Source: UTCFX2 sp963726375
Lineage (GTDB): Bacteria > Chloroflexota > Anaerolineae > Anaerolineales > UBA4823
Length of the DNA stretch: 64,000 bases
Assembly: GCA_963726375.1 (NCBI GenBank)
Contig: CAVSCE010000009.1
Location: forward strand, 310,001 to 374,000
Direction of reading: 5' to 3'
The notes below the pieces were generated by a model. It saw nothing but the letters and a program-made list of their open reading frames with translations. It ran no database searches and was not told the DNA's origin. The translations under genes were made by a program, and so were the position numbers. Positions 17,810-26,700 of this stretch are shown piece after piece (position 1 is the first letter of the stretch; every line of letters begins with the position of its first letter).

Positions 17810-19840
17810 CTATGGCAGTTCAGCCAGGCGCTCATGTTCGAAATTCACCATCAGCAGCCCTTCTATCTGGGCGAAAACCTGGTCGTTGCTGAAACCAGTG
17901 CCTGTAATTGCTCCTGCGGGGCAGGCAGCCACGCAGGTCCCGCAGCCCTGGCAGAGCGCTGGATTGACTTCAGTGACCATCCGGTCTTCGTGAAAAAGGA
18001 TTGCGTTGAACGGACACAAGTTGTTGCAAATCCGGCAGCCTGAGCATATATCCTGATTCACAGTCGCTCGAACCGGTTCAAGTGCAATTTCTCCCTGCTG
18101 AATACGCCCCAGCACCCGGGCTGCTGCTGCTGCTCCTTGCGACACAGATGATGGGATATCTTTCGGACCCTGGACACATCCAGCGATGAAGATGCCTTCG
18201 GTCATCGTCGCCACCGGGTCCAGCTTGGGATGTTTCTCGATGAACCATCCATTCGCACTGCACGATATTCCAAAGAGCTTGGCGGTCTCATGCGCGTCGA
18301 AGCGGGGGACCATCGCCGCAGAAAGGACGACCATATCCACCGGGATGCGCCGCTGTTTTCCAACCAGCGTGTCCTCAACCTGGATTATCAACTTGCCCTC
18401 TTCACCCGGCAGGCGGGCTGCATCGGTTACTTCTGCGACTTTGCCTCGCACGAAAAGCGTGCCTTCTTCTAATACGCGTTGATAGAACTCGTCGTACTCC
18501 TTGTAAGCGGTGCGCATGTCGATATAGAAGTTATAAACCGTAGCCCCAGTTCGCTCGTGGACCAGGTGAGCAAACTTTAAGGACTGCATACAGCAGATAA
18601 CGGAACAGTAATTGTTAAAATTCCGATCCCGGCTTCCGACGCAGTGCAGGATCCCAACGGTTTTAGGCGTCGTGACACCGTCTCGCAGAACGATTGCCCC
18701 ATTCGTTGGACCAGCGGCGTTGGTCAAACGCTCGAATTCCAGGCTTGTGAACACATTTGCAAGCCGGCCGTAGCCATACTGGCTAACCTGGCGCGGATCA
18801 AACAGATCGTAGCCGGTTGCCAGGATGATATTTCCTACTTGAATGGTGAGGAACTCATCCTGCTGGGAAAAGTCGATCGCGTTCGTTGGACAGAATTTTT
18901 CACATGCCTTGCATGTCCCTTTCTGGAAGTAGGTGCAGTTTGGGACATCGATTACCGGATATTTGGGGACAGCCTGGGGAAACGGGGTATAAACTGCTTT
19001 TCGGTATCCAAGTCCAGCTTCATAGATCTCGTCGATCACTTTTTTCGGACATTTTTCCTGGCATATTCCACATCCGGTGCAGAGGTTTTCATTCACATAG
19101 CGGGCTTTTTTGCGCATAGTGACTGTAAAATTACCGACATAGCCGTCCACACGGGTGACTTCACTGTAAGTGAAGAGCTTGATATTGGGGTGTGTTCCAG
19201 CTGTAACCATCTTTGGAGTGAGGATGCAGGCTGCGCAATCCAGCGTCGGAAACGTCTTATCGAACTGCGACATGTGCCCACCGACAGATGGTTCGCGTTC
19301 AACCAGATAGACGGGGAACCCGGCGTCGGCGATCTCGACTGCAGCCTGGATCCCGGCAATCCCACCCCCGACCACCAGCGTGGCAGGGTGAATAGGAACG
19401 TGCAGAGCTTCGAGCGATTCATGGTGTATCACCCGCTCCACTCCGCCGGAAACAACCGCTTTAGACTTTGCCGTTGCCGCAGCTTTATCAGTATGGACCC
19501 ATGAGACTTGCTCTCGGATCGAGACGAGCTCGCAGAGATACCGGTTTAAACCGCCGCGCTCGCAGGCAGTTCGGAATGTATTTTCATGCAGATGTGGGGA
19601 GCACGCCGCGACCACAACCCGGGTCAACCCTTCCTCCTGAATGTCTTTCTCGATCAGCTCCTGACCCAGGCTGGAGCACATGAACTTATAATCGCGCGAG
19701 ATCACAACCCCGCGGTCGGCAAGCTCTTTCCCTGCCCAAACTGCGACATCTTCAACATCCACGATCCCGGCGATGTTAGATCCGCAGTGGCAGACATACA
19801 CTCCGATACGTTCTTTGGCTTGTTCTTGATTCGTGGTCAT
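17810..19840 (-). CDS. hdrA: Heterodisulfide reductase subunit A (HdrA), bifurcating flavoprotein
   Basis: 676 residues, intact. N-terminal YVCHCGSNIAG and VVAACSPHLHENTFR supply cluster cysteines. The FAD-binding GGGIAGIQAAVEIADAG follows near residue 160, with REPSVGGHMSQFDKTFPTLD and CAACILTPKM. Inserted ferredoxin-type clusters are CTGCGICQEKCP and CKACEKFCP; two C-terminal [4Fe-4S] motifs are CSGCRICNNLCP and CQGCGTCVAACP. This is the flavin-based electron-bifurcation site that splits H2 electrons between ferredoxin and HdrBC. In a non-methanogen the high-potential acceptor is not CoM-S-S-CoB and is unknown. Confidence 0.92.
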   Translation of the reverse strand: MTTNQEQAKERIGVYVCHCGSNIAGIVDVEDVAVWAGKELADRGVVISRDYKFMCSSLGQELIEKDIQEEGLTRVVVAACSPHLHENTFRTACERGGLNRYLCELVSIREQVSWVHTDKAAATAKSKAVVSGGVERVIHHESLEALHVPIHPATLVVGGGIAGIQAAVEIADAGFPVYLVEREPSVGGHMSQFDKTFPTLDCAACILTPKMVTAGTHPNIKLFTYSEVTRVDGYVGNFTVTMRKKARYVNENLCTGCGICQEKCPKKVIDEIYEAGLGYRKAVYTPFPQAVPKYPVIDVPNCTYFQKGTCKACEKFCPTNAIDFSQQDEFLTIQVGNIILATGYDLFDPRQVSQYGYGRLANVFTSLEFERLTNAAGPTNGAIVLRDGVTTPKTVGILHCVGSRDRNFNNYCSVICCMQSLKFAHLVHERTGATVYNFYIDMRTAYKEYDEFYQRVLEEGTLFVRGKVAEVTDAARLPGEEGKLIIQVEDTLVGKQRRIPVDMVVLSAAMVPRFDAHETAKLFGISCSANGWFIEKHPKLDPVATMTEGIFIAGCVQGPKDIPSSVSQGAAAAARVLGRIQQGEIALEPVRATVNQDICSGCRICNNLCPFNAILFHEDRMVTEVNPALCQGCGTCVAACPAGAITGTGFSNDQVFAQIEGLLMVNFEHERLAELP

Positions 19841-20829
19841 GATTCTGCCTCCCTATCGCCGGGCATGATCGGCATGGGCAGACCGCTGGGTTTCTTGCGT
19901 CGCTGAGGTGCAATGCTCTCTTCTGCCTGGGGAACTTCTACCCCAATCCTGCTCATTGCCTGGCGAGCGCTGACCAGCTCTCTTCCGAAACCTAGCTTCT
20001 TTGGATCGAGCCCAAACGCGATCCCCATTAATTGTGTAAAGAATAGAATGGGCATTTTATAATTCGTATGAAAATGCTGGTTTGTTTCGTTTTGATAGGC
20101 GTCGAGGTTCATCTGGCACATCGGACAGACCGTAACCATCACATCCGCTTTATAGCGGTCAGCAGAAGCTACCAACCGGCGGATCAGCTCAAAGGCAGTT
20201 GTTGGGCTGATCTGTGTCATGTGACCTCCACAGCAGTGGGTCTTAAGCGGGAAGTCGATCACCTCTGCGCCAAGCGCTCTTAACAGTCGGTCCAGCTCGG
20301 TTGGATACTCATGATCGGACCAATGTTTTTTATAATCGGGCCGTGGGACCATGCAGCCGAGATATGGTGCAACTCGCAATCCCTTGAGGGGTAAGGACAC
20401 CCTTTCTTTAACTGCATCCAAACCGACATCATTGATGATTACGTCGAGCAGGTGTCGAATCTCAAGTGTACCGGGCGTGTAGCTCAGTCCGCCAGCTGCC
20501 AGGGCGACATTGACTTTCTCGCCCAGAGCAGGACGCTCAGCCATGTAATGATCTGCCTTAGCAAGATTAAGATAACAGGCGCTGCATGATGCTACCAGAG
20601 TATTCGACGAGTGGTTTTGCCTGGCGGCGATGGCAAGATTGCGGCTGATCAATGCATAGGCTGGAACCGTGCTGATTCCAAGGTATTCGGTCGCCCCGCA
20701 GCAGTTCCAATCCTGAATTTCTTCAAGCCGCAGCCCCATAGGTTCGAGGACCGCCTGGAGCGATTCGTTGTATGCTTTTGCGCTTGTTTCCATCGCACAG
20801 CCGGGGAAAAAGAGATATTTTTCCATCAC
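19837..20829 (-). CDS. hdrB: Heterodisulfide reductase subunit B (HdrB)
   Basis: 330 residues starting MMEKYLFFPGCAMETSAKAY; two adjacent ATGs (20829 and 20826) overlap the hdrC stop, and the gene's own stop overlaps hdrA. Two cysteine-rich CCG domains are visible: DWNCCGATEYLG with VASCSACYLNL, and THCCGGHMTQ with VTVCPMCQMNL. In methanogens these bind two non-cubane [4Fe-4S] clusters that reduce the disulfide. A charged tail of about 30 residues (APQRRKKPSGLP) extends past the usual end. It would hold the site for the unknown terminal acceptor. Confidence 0.9.
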   Translation of the reverse strand: MMEKYLFFPGCAMETSAKAYNESLQAVLEPMGLRLEEIQDWNCCGATEYLGISTVPAYALISRNLAIAARQNHSSNTLVASCSACYLNLAKADHYMAERPALGEKVNVALAAGGLSYTPGTLEIRHLLDVIINDVGLDAVKERVSLPLKGLRVAPYLGCMVPRPDYKKHWSDHEYPTELDRLLRALGAEVIDFPLKTHCCGGHMTQISPTTAFELIRRLVASADRYKADVMVTVCPMCQMNLDAYQNETNQHFHTNYKMPILFFTQLMGIAFGLDPKKLGFGRELVSARQAMSRIGVEVPQAEESIAPQRRKKPSGLPMPIMPGDREAES

Positions 20830-21408
20830 GGCACCTCCAGCTCTTTGGCACGGTTCAGGATCGTCGTGAGCTGATTGATCCCGTCGATCCTGTTCGGAGT
20901 GATATCCATCCGCTTCTTGCTCAACATCCCAAAACCCATCGGAGCCATGCTGGGCATACGCAGCGGAAAGTGTTTCAGGTAATGGCGGGTTGCAAGGCCG
21001 AATTCGTAACTTCGACCGTAAGTCTCAACCATGTCAACGAAAGTTTGCGAAAAATCTGGTGCGGTTGAGTCCTTATACAATTTTTCCTGGATGGCCATGC
21101 TTTTTAGTGTATACATAACATCCGCAATATGCACATCTTGTGGGCAGCGGACAACGCAATGATAGCAGGAGACACAAATCCAGGGTGTGTTGCTGCTGAG
21201 AGCTTCTTCACGCATCCCTGCGCGGATCAAGGCAAACAACATTCGGGGAGTATGATCCATGTCAGCAGCTGGAGGGCATGAACCCCCGCAGGTTCCGCAC
21301 TGAATGCACATCTCCAGCCGAGAGACGCCCGCAGTGCGCGGCGCTGACCTCCTCCAAGAACCTCAAATTAGGATTAACATCTTGATTTAAGACAGGTTGG
21401 GCTGTCAA
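20826..21408 (-). CDS. hdrC: Heterodisulfide reductase subunit C (HdrC), TTG start, one frameshift
   Basis: A TTG at 21408 lies 6 bases after a perfect AGGAGG on the minus strand, giving LTAQPVLNQDVNPNLRFLEE. A one-base shift near 21340 is needed to reach SRLEMCIQCGTCGGSCP. The second cluster motif is CVSCYHCVVRCPQDV. These two [4Fe-4S] clusters wire HdrA to HdrB. Joined length is about 194 residues. It is the first gene of the hdrCBA-mvhDGA operon, about 180 bases after an extended -10 element. Confidence 0.88.
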
Positions 21409-21725
21409 ATGACACCTCCTCTGACGAGAAAGCATTTTTTGGTTGAATAAAATATTTGGAGAAAATCGCTAATAACCCTGAACAAGGGACGTTTTGAGTT
21501 TTTTCGATGCAGTTATGATTGGGTAGAATTATGCCTCCTTTGGTCTTGTGCGAAAACACCCTAAAATACATAGACAATAAGGCTATTTTCGTAATTATAT
21601 CATTATTTCTTTTGTCCATCCACTTGCTCTATTTAACACAATCTTCATGAATTTTAAACAATTTGAATGAAAGACTTAACCTAGTCTTTCGAAAACCTTA
21701 ACCTCAATTCGGGTATACTAAAAAC
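21409..21725. promoter_or_regulatory. Divergent intergenic region between hdrC and a plus-strand gene
   Basis: An AT-rich 317-base stretch without a convincing gene. On the minus strand TGATATAAT (21602-21594) is an extended -10 element for the hdr-mvh operon, leaving a leader of roughly 180 bases. On the plus strand TATACT (21714-21719) ends six bases before the GTG start at 21726. I see no clear operator palindrome. Confidence 0.5.
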
Positions 21726-22452
21726 GTGCATCGCTCAGAAGAATTAGCATCGCTTTTTGATCAGTGGTTTCATGATGCTGAAGAATCCCCTCGCATGGAT
21801 TTGGATCCCCAATTGTTCGAACCTGAACCCCCCATCCCACCCGCTCCTGACGGAGCATCAACGAACAGGTTAGAGCTGATTTCAGTCATCTGGCAGGCGC
21901 TGGAGTCCTTAGCTTCGCCAGATTTATTGGTCCGTGTAGGTGGGCTGGACCGCCTGATCGAATTTGACACGGTCCGTCAGCTCCCGCTCGTCGCATATAT
22001 CCTTGTAACTCGGCTGAAAGAACCGGATATTGAGTTCCGAACCCGAATTGTAAAAACTATTGCCGGGATGATCAATTCCATTGGCAGCCCTGCTGGTCCG
22101 AGTTTTGAAGTACAGGAAACGTTGTTGGCTCAGCTGGGTGAAATGCGAACCCGCGAGATTTTTGCGCTGCTCCAGGTCGCGGAATACGACAAATCGGCTG
22201 AACCTAGCATCGCTGACTTGATGGGCTTTTGCTCGGATGCAGGCAATCATCTGGCCCAAATCCTGGCGAACCGAGATGCTCCGAAAGACATCCGTAAGCA
22301 AGCTGCGAGCTTCATCGGACGGATTGGCTACCTTGATGCCCTTCCAACGCTTGAACGATATGACAACCCGGTTGGAAAATCGAAGGGATGAAGAGACCGA
22401 CAGTCTGCTGCCGGCTGTGCTGTCTGCAGTGCAGCAGCTCAATATGCTTTGA
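21726..22452 (+). CDS. Hypothetical helical-repeat (HEAT-like) protein, frameshifted
   Basis: From GTG 21726 the protein has an acidic proline-rich N terminus (FEPEPPIPPAPDGAS) and then leucine-rich helical pairs (PLVAYILVTRLKEP, DIRKQAASFIGRIGYLDALP) that resemble HEAT/armadillo repeats. A shift near 22355 replaces the short tail (stop at 22391) with TRLENRRDEETDSLLPAVLS and ends at 22452. No enzymatic motif is visible. The promoter's -10 element is so close that the mRNA may be leaderless. I do not recognise a named family. Confidence 0.55.
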
Positions 22453-22535
22453 AATCAACCTTTGAGAACACTGGTCAATTAAATACAAAGAGGCGAAGAA
22501 ATTTAGGAGTCCCAGGACTTATGTAATTTATTTCC

Positions 22536-23167
22536 TTATATGGGACGGGCGCAGTTCGGACAAACAGCTTCGCTTCTCTTAAGGACAAATCCGCAGTTGC
22601 GGCATGTGCGTGGTTGAACCAGGCCAAGCGGCGCTCCGCAGGCGATGCAAGCTGATTCACCCACGGAATTTGCAGTCAGGCAGTATTCACATACCATTCT
22701 TCGCAGCCGTTCTGAGAGTTCCAGCCCTGCTCCAAGAGAGCGTGCAGTATCGTTCAGAACCCTCCAGACATCTTCCGTAAGTTGGATGTTCTCGATATCT
22801 TGAGCGATGTCATCCAACCTGCCGAGCAGGTTCCAGGGGCTGCGTAAGGCATAAAAAGCCGATTGACCCAGGCTTGCGGCTACACCGAGCCAGGACTGCT
22901 TGCCGACTTCAACTGCAACGCCGTCAGCGATAGACCTCAGCGAGACAGTCAGCCCGGTTCGACCTCCAGATGCGGCGATTTCATGGGTGGCTATTTGAAC
23001 GATGATTGCGTTTCCACTGCCGATCTGCTGTGCTCGCAGAGCGCCGTGATTGAACTCACCGATCAATGCCCGGGCAAGATCAGTCGGGCTGATTTCTCCA
23101 TGAAGTATCCTCTGCTCGTTCAATCAACACCTCGCTGTTTCAAGTCAGGTTCGATTATAATCTCCAT
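22536..23167 (-). CDS. Hypothetical protein with C-terminal double zinc ribbon (frameshifted near start)
   Basis: ATG 23167 gives MEIIIEPDLKQRGVD, then a stop; adding one T near 23124 joins it to LNEQRILHGEISPTDLARAL. The body of about 130 residues is of unknown fold. The C terminus has CEYC with CIACG and CRNCG with CPNCARP, four CxxC pairs forming two zinc ribbons. It is divergent, by 36 bases, from a membrane-anchored SH3 protein. Function unknown; zinc ribbons of this kind often mediate protein contacts. Confidence 0.6.
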
Positions 23168-23203
23168 TTGCTGGGTTGTGGACTATCCAGGAGAGTATCA
23201 GGA

Positions 23204-23843
23204 ATGAATTTAAGAGAATTGACTAAGTATCACTTCAAGCTGAGTGTGATCATACTACTGGTTGGAATACTGCTCATCGGAATTTTCTGGCAGGCGTCTG
23301 CTGGTCCTTCCGCTCAAATTCCCACAGGCTCAATCCCAACCGTGACCGGAACGCCAGCTGGTGCAACTGCGATAGTGCTGGACAATGAACAAGGTTTGAT
23401 TAAACGTGCGCGCAGGTCCCTCGACCGTCGCATACGACATCATCGGGGTGCTTGTTGAAGGCTCTCAGGTGCCAGCACTGGGCCGATCACCGGGTGGAGA
23501 TTGGGTTGAGATCGCTTACCCGGGAGTACCGGGGGGTGTGGCCTGGGTGTGGACGGATCTGATTGATGTGAATGGCTCGCTTCCGGTGATCGAGCCGCCG
23601 CCTACATCGACACCGATGGTTACTTCGACGATCGATCCCACGCTGGCGGCTCAATTCCTTGTAGAAATCCCGCCGACACGACTGCCGACATTCACAGAGC
23701 CGCCACCGGTTCAGTTTCCAACGCTTCCTGTGGACGCCCCAATCGCTTCCCAACCAGGAGGCATCCCAATGGGACTGGTGATCGTTGGCATGGCGATCGT
23801 CGGCGTGTTTGGAACGCTGCTATCCCTGTTGCGTGGCCGCTAA
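23204..23843 (+). CDS. Membrane-anchored bacterial SH3-domain protein (frameshifted)
   Basis: ATG 23204 begins a protein with one N-terminal membrane segment (LSVIILLVGILLIGIFWQAS). A one-base shift in an A-run near 23403 joins DNEQGLI to NVRAGPSTVAYDIIGVL, the start of an SH3_3-type domain that continues with LGRSPGGDWVEIAYPG. A threonine/proline-rich linker (PPPTSTPMVTSTI) leads to a C-terminal hydrophobic segment (GLVIVGMAIVGVFGTLLSLL). Such domains sit outside the membrane and bind peptidoglycan or peptides. Exact role unknown. Confidence 0.7.
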
Positions 23844-23849
23844 TAAAAA

Positions 23850-23875
23850 AACCGGGCTGGAATACAAGCCCGGTT
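23850..23875 (-). terminator. Terminator of erpA (possibly bidirectional)
   Basis: A 9-bp inverted repeat AACCGGGCT / AGCCCGGTT (23850-23858, 23867-23875) has an 8-base loop. On the minus strand it is followed by a T-run (seven T with the arm), giving a classic terminator for erpA, which ends 28 bases upstream. The plus-strand SH3 gene converges on it. Confidence 0.85.
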
Positions 23876-23903
23876 CTGTATTGAACGATTAAATTGATGA
23901 AAC

Positions 23904-24257
23904 TTACTGGCAGCCGCTGCAGCCGGATGAGCTGCAGGAGCTGAAAGAGTTCGGATTATCGATCTTGAATCCGCTTCCCTTCTCGGATTCTATATAATCA
24001 ACAGTAGAACCGCGCATATATTCAACCGAAATTTCATCCACAACAACTTTCACACCGTCAAATTCAGCAGTTAAATCCTGCTCTCGGATGTTGTTTTCGA
24101 GCGCCATGCCATACTGAAGACCTGAACAACCGCTGCCGGAGACGAAGACGCGCAGCGCATAACCCTCGAGGTTTCGCTCTGTCATCAGGTTTCGCACCGC
24201 CTCGACAGCTGAGGGGGTCATTTTGATTGTGTCGGTTTGAATCTGGTCTGCTAACAT
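23904..24257 (-). CDS. erpA: Iron-sulfur cluster insertion protein (ErpA/IscA/HesB family)
   Basis: 117 residues. The A-type carrier cysteines are in VSGSGCSGLQYGMALE and in the C-terminal SSSGCSGCQ. The carrier donates [Fe-S] clusters to apo-enzymes in the cytosol, a need that is heavy here given the HdrA, hydrogenase and CODH/ACS clusters nearby. It has its own promoter about 105 bases upstream and a hairpin in the leader. A terminator follows, so it is probably monocistronic. Confidence 0.9.
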   Translation of the reverse strand: MLADQIQTDTIKMTPSAVEAVRNLMTERNLEGYALRVFVSGSGCSGLQYGMALENNIREQDLTAEFDGVKVVVDEISVEYMRGSTVDYIESEKGSGFKIDNPNSFSSCSSSGCSGCQ

Positions 24258-24293
24258 TTGGATTTCCTATTCTCCTTGTGTACCGATCTTTGT

Positions 24294-24310
24294 CAGACCA
24301 AGCAGGTCTG
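24294..24310 (-). promoter_or_regulatory. Hairpin in the erpA leader
   Basis: A 6-bp inverted repeat CAGACC / GGTCTG with a 5-base loop sits in the roughly 100-base 5' untranslated region of erpA, between its promoter and the ribosome site (AAGGAG). It might modulate translation or be a protein target; no function can be read. Confidence 0.35.
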
Positions 24311-24363
24311 CTCTGTCTGTCAGGTTAAATCGTTTAATGCTTAAAATCAACGATATCAGACGG

Positions 24364-24392
24364 ATATTATCATATTCGCACTTCAGCGTCAA
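24364..24392 (-). promoter_or_regulatory. Promoter of erpA
   Basis: On the minus strand TTGACG (24392-24387), a 17-base spacer and TAATAT (24369-24364) match a housekeeping sigma-70 promoter. The expected transcription start is about 100 bases before the erpA ATG. Confidence 0.7.
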
Positions 24393-24416
24393 TGGCTCCT
24401 CTGGTCTGCAGTCTTT

Positions 24417-25124
24417 CTAAAATAACATTAGACCCAGGATTACGGCGGTTGCAGGGATCGTAAGGTTATCTAAATCATGCGGGGTGACAGACTCGACCAG
24501 CATCGATCCCAACGCTACCAGCGAAACCGGCAGCAGAAAAGTCGTAACTCCGCCTGAAAAAACACCCGCTAACTGAAAGATCCATAACACGATCATAGAG
24601 AGGATCCATCCACCGGCAATAAAACCAGCGCTGCCTATCCATGATTTTCCCTTATTCCAGGGAAGTCTGGTTTTACCGTAATTGCGCCCCAGGATCTCTG
24701 CAACACCGTCGCCGCCGCAGAGCATCATCAGCGCAACGATCCCGATGGGGCTGTCTTTCCAGAAGACTAGGGTCAGCAGGACGAAGACAATTCCATAATA
24801 GAGCGGACCACGCAAAATCTCGCGCGGATCTCCGGTGCGAGACATTCCCTGGACCGCACCTTCATCTTTCATGATCCCCATTCCCACCAGTGCAAATTGG
24901 ATTGTAATGGAAAGTGGGACAAGCGCAGCTAACCAACGAGTGTAGCTTGCGTCATTAAACAAAAGCCAGCAAATCACAAAGATTGGACCGGTGCCGATAT
25001 GGATCAGCTTTCGGCTGGTTCGACTTCCAACCCAGCCTTTCTGCGCGGTAAAGTCCATGATCCGCAGAAAAATCAGAGCGGCAGCAAATGTGATGATTAA
25101 TGCGATTATGTTTTGAATATGCAC
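24417..25124 (-). CDS. Phytol/dolichol-kinase-like CTP transferase family membrane protein
   Basis: 235 residues with about seven hydrophobic segments. RTSRKLIHIGTGPIFVI near the N terminus and CGGDGVAEILGRNYGK with LPWNKGKSWIGSAGFI mid-protein match the VTE5/SEC59 branch of the phosphatidate cytidylyltransferase superfamily, where they bind CTP and Mg. Members phosphorylate polyprenols, phytol or diacylglycerol. The substrate is not determinable. It lies just upstream of erpA on the same strand, though erpA has its own promoter. Confidence 0.8.
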   Translation of the reverse strand: MHIQNIIALIITFAAALIFLRIMDFTAQKGWVGSRTSRKLIHIGTGPIFVICWLLFNDASYTRWLAALVPLSITIQFALVGMGIMKDEGAVQGMSRTGDPREILRGPLYYGIVFVLLTLVFWKDSPIGIVALMMLCGGDGVAEILGRNYGKTRLPWNKGKSWIGSAGFIAGGWILSMIVLWIFQLAGVFSGGVTTFLLPVSLVALGSMLVESVTPHDLDNLTIPATAVILGLMLF

Positions 25125-25235
25125 GACTTCGCTCCTTTAATGAGAGTGCCTGATTTTGGGTACAGGTGAAAGATCCTGAATGGGTTTTATTTATGAGCAA
25201 GGAAGAACTGATCGTCCAAATACATCAGGAAAAGG

Positions 25236-25943
25236 TTAATCATGATTTTCCTCGACAATCTTTGACAGCTGGTTAGAGTTGCGGATGATGACTTGTTCTC
25301 GACTGGCGATTATCAGACCTTGATCATCCCAGCGGCTGAGTATCCGGCTGACGGTAAAAAGCGTAGTCCCAGACATTTCCGCCAGATCCTGGCGGGTCAA
25401 AGGTAGATCAATTAGCGTCCCTTGTTCGACCTCTTTGCTGGATTGGGCTGCAAGACGAATCAACGTATGAGCAAGGCGTTTTTCGACTTTCACAGTCGTC
25501 GCTTCCCGGAAGCGTTCCTGGATTTCTTGAAGGCGCTCTGCCATCATCTGCATCGCATTGACAGCCATTTGCGGCGACCGACGCATGAATTCCATGAGCT
25601 CATCTCGAGTCCAATAAAACGCCTGACTGTCATCGACTGCTTGGGCGGTCACCAGATAATTTGTGAATGCCGTCATGGCCACCAGGGCAAAAAGGGTGAC
25701 TGGTGTGATCATCCGGATTAATGCTTGCTGACCGTCCGGTCCAACTTGTGTCAGCTTGACGCGGCCTTCAAGTAGGACATACATGTGATCGGCAGGATCT
25801 CCCTGGATAAAAAAGAATCCGCCTGCATGAAGCTGTTTTCGATGGGCGTTCTGGACGAGCCTAAGAAGATCTTCACGAGCGACCCCCTGAAACAGTGGAA
25901 TTTTTCCAATTTCGTCCAGGGTGGTGGGGTTGAGATATTCCAT
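25236..25943 (-). CDS. Crp/Fnr family transcriptional regulator
   Basis: 235 residues. Residues about 20-130 form a cyclic-nucleotide-type sensor (AGGFFFIQGDPADHMYVLLE, RVKLTQVGPDGQQALIRMI) and the C terminus a winged helix with LTRQDLAEMSGTTLFTVSRI as helix-turn-helix. There is no N-terminal FNR cysteine set, so it does not hold an oxygen-labile [4Fe-4S] cluster of the classical type; the ligand is unknown. It is divergent from a hemerythrin gene, and a perfect palindrome sits at its promoter. A role in redox, NO or O2 stress is plausible but inferred. Confidence 0.88.
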   Translation of the reverse strand: MEYLNPTTLDEIGKIPLFQGVAREDLLRLVQNAHRKQLHAGGFFFIQGDPADHMYVLLEGRVKLTQVGPDGQQALIRMITPVTLFALVAMTAFTNYLVTAQAVDDSQAFYWTRDELMEFMRRSPQMAVNAMQMMAERLQEIQERFREATTVKVEKRLAHTLIRLAAQSSKEVEQGTLIDLPLTRQDLAEMSGTTLFTVSRILSRWDDQGLIIASREQVIIRNSNQLSKIVEENHD

Positions 25944-25950
25944 CTCACCA

Positions 25951-25981
25951 ATTTTATCCCTCTTTGCGCTTGAGCAAAGAG
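25951..25981 (-). promoter_or_regulatory. Promoter and palindromic operator of the Crp/Fnr gene
   Basis: A perfect 8-bp inverted repeat CTCTTTGC-N6-GCAAAGAG (25960-25981) has the N6 spacing of CRP-family sites. It lies immediately upstream of a minus-strand TAAAAT (25956-25951) and therefore overlaps the expected spacer/-35 region of the regulator's own promoter, while facing the divergent hemerythrin gene. Autoregulation and control of the hemerythrin are inferred. Confidence 0.5.
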
Positions 25982-26083
25982 ATAATTGTAAGTTCCTGGT
26001 ATATTGAAAGGGACCGCAAGTTTAATATTGAAAAAGATATATCCTATTGATTATTGGCTGCATGCCAGAATGGAAGGAAAGAG

Positions 26084-26641
26084 ATGAAAGCGACGATTGT
26101 ATTGAGCGAAGAGCATCGGGTGATCGAGCGAGTTTTGGATACACTGGAAGAGGCTGCCAACAAGTTGGAAAGTGGCAAAATTGTCAGACCGGAATTTTTC
26201 CTTTCTGCGACGGATTTTATCCGAGGGTTCGCAGACGGCTGTCACCACAAAAAAGAAGAGGGGGTCTTGTTTTCCCGTATGAACGAGCAGGGGATCCCTT
26301 ACGAAGGTGGACCTTTGGGTGTCATGCTTGCGGAGCACGAAGCCGGGCGAAGTCATACGCGTGCGCTGCATGCCGCTGCACAGGATTTGCTATCTGGAGA
26401 TCCGAGCGCGATTGAGCGGGTGATCCAAAGCTCGCGGGATTACGTCACTCTGCTGCACCAGCATATTTACAAAGAAGATCATATCCTTTTCCCGATGGCC
26501 GACCGTGTAATTCCTGAAGATCAGTACGATTCGGTTTGGGAGGGTTTTGAGCTTGTAGAACATGAGGAAACCGGTGAAGGCGTGCATGAAAAATACCTGG
26601 CTCTGGCTGAAGCGCTTGAGCAAGAAATAATCGAGCGTTGA
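26084..26641 (+). CDS. Hemerythrin HHE cation-binding domain protein
   Basis: 185 residues from ATG 26084 (AAGGAAAGAG upstream). A four-helix bundle with the di-iron ligands of the HHE family is visible: SEEHRVIERVL, CHHKKEEGVLF, LAEHEAGRSHT, and LHQHIYKEDHILFP. Such proteins bind O2, NO or iron in the cytosol and protect anaerobes from oxidative or nitrosative stress. The intergenic palindrome suggests control by the divergent Crp/Fnr regulator. Confidence 0.88.
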   Translation: MKATIVLSEEHRVIERVLDTLEEAANKLESGKIVRPEFFLSATDFIRGFADGCHHKKEEGVLFSRMNEQGIPYEGGPLGVMLAEHEAGRSHTRALHAAAQDLLSGDPSAIERVIQSSRDYVTLLHQHIYKEDHILFPMADRVIPEDQYDSVWEGFELVEHEETGEGVHEKYLALAEALEQEIIER

Positions 26642-26700
26642 ACCCTATCCGCGAAATCTTGCAGTCTGTGATTGTTTTGGGAAAATCAGGTCTGGAGCTG

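Noticed and set aside
18644..19504. 286-codon open frame on the plus strand
   Set aside because: Antisense shadow of hdrA, which has complete cofactor motifs.
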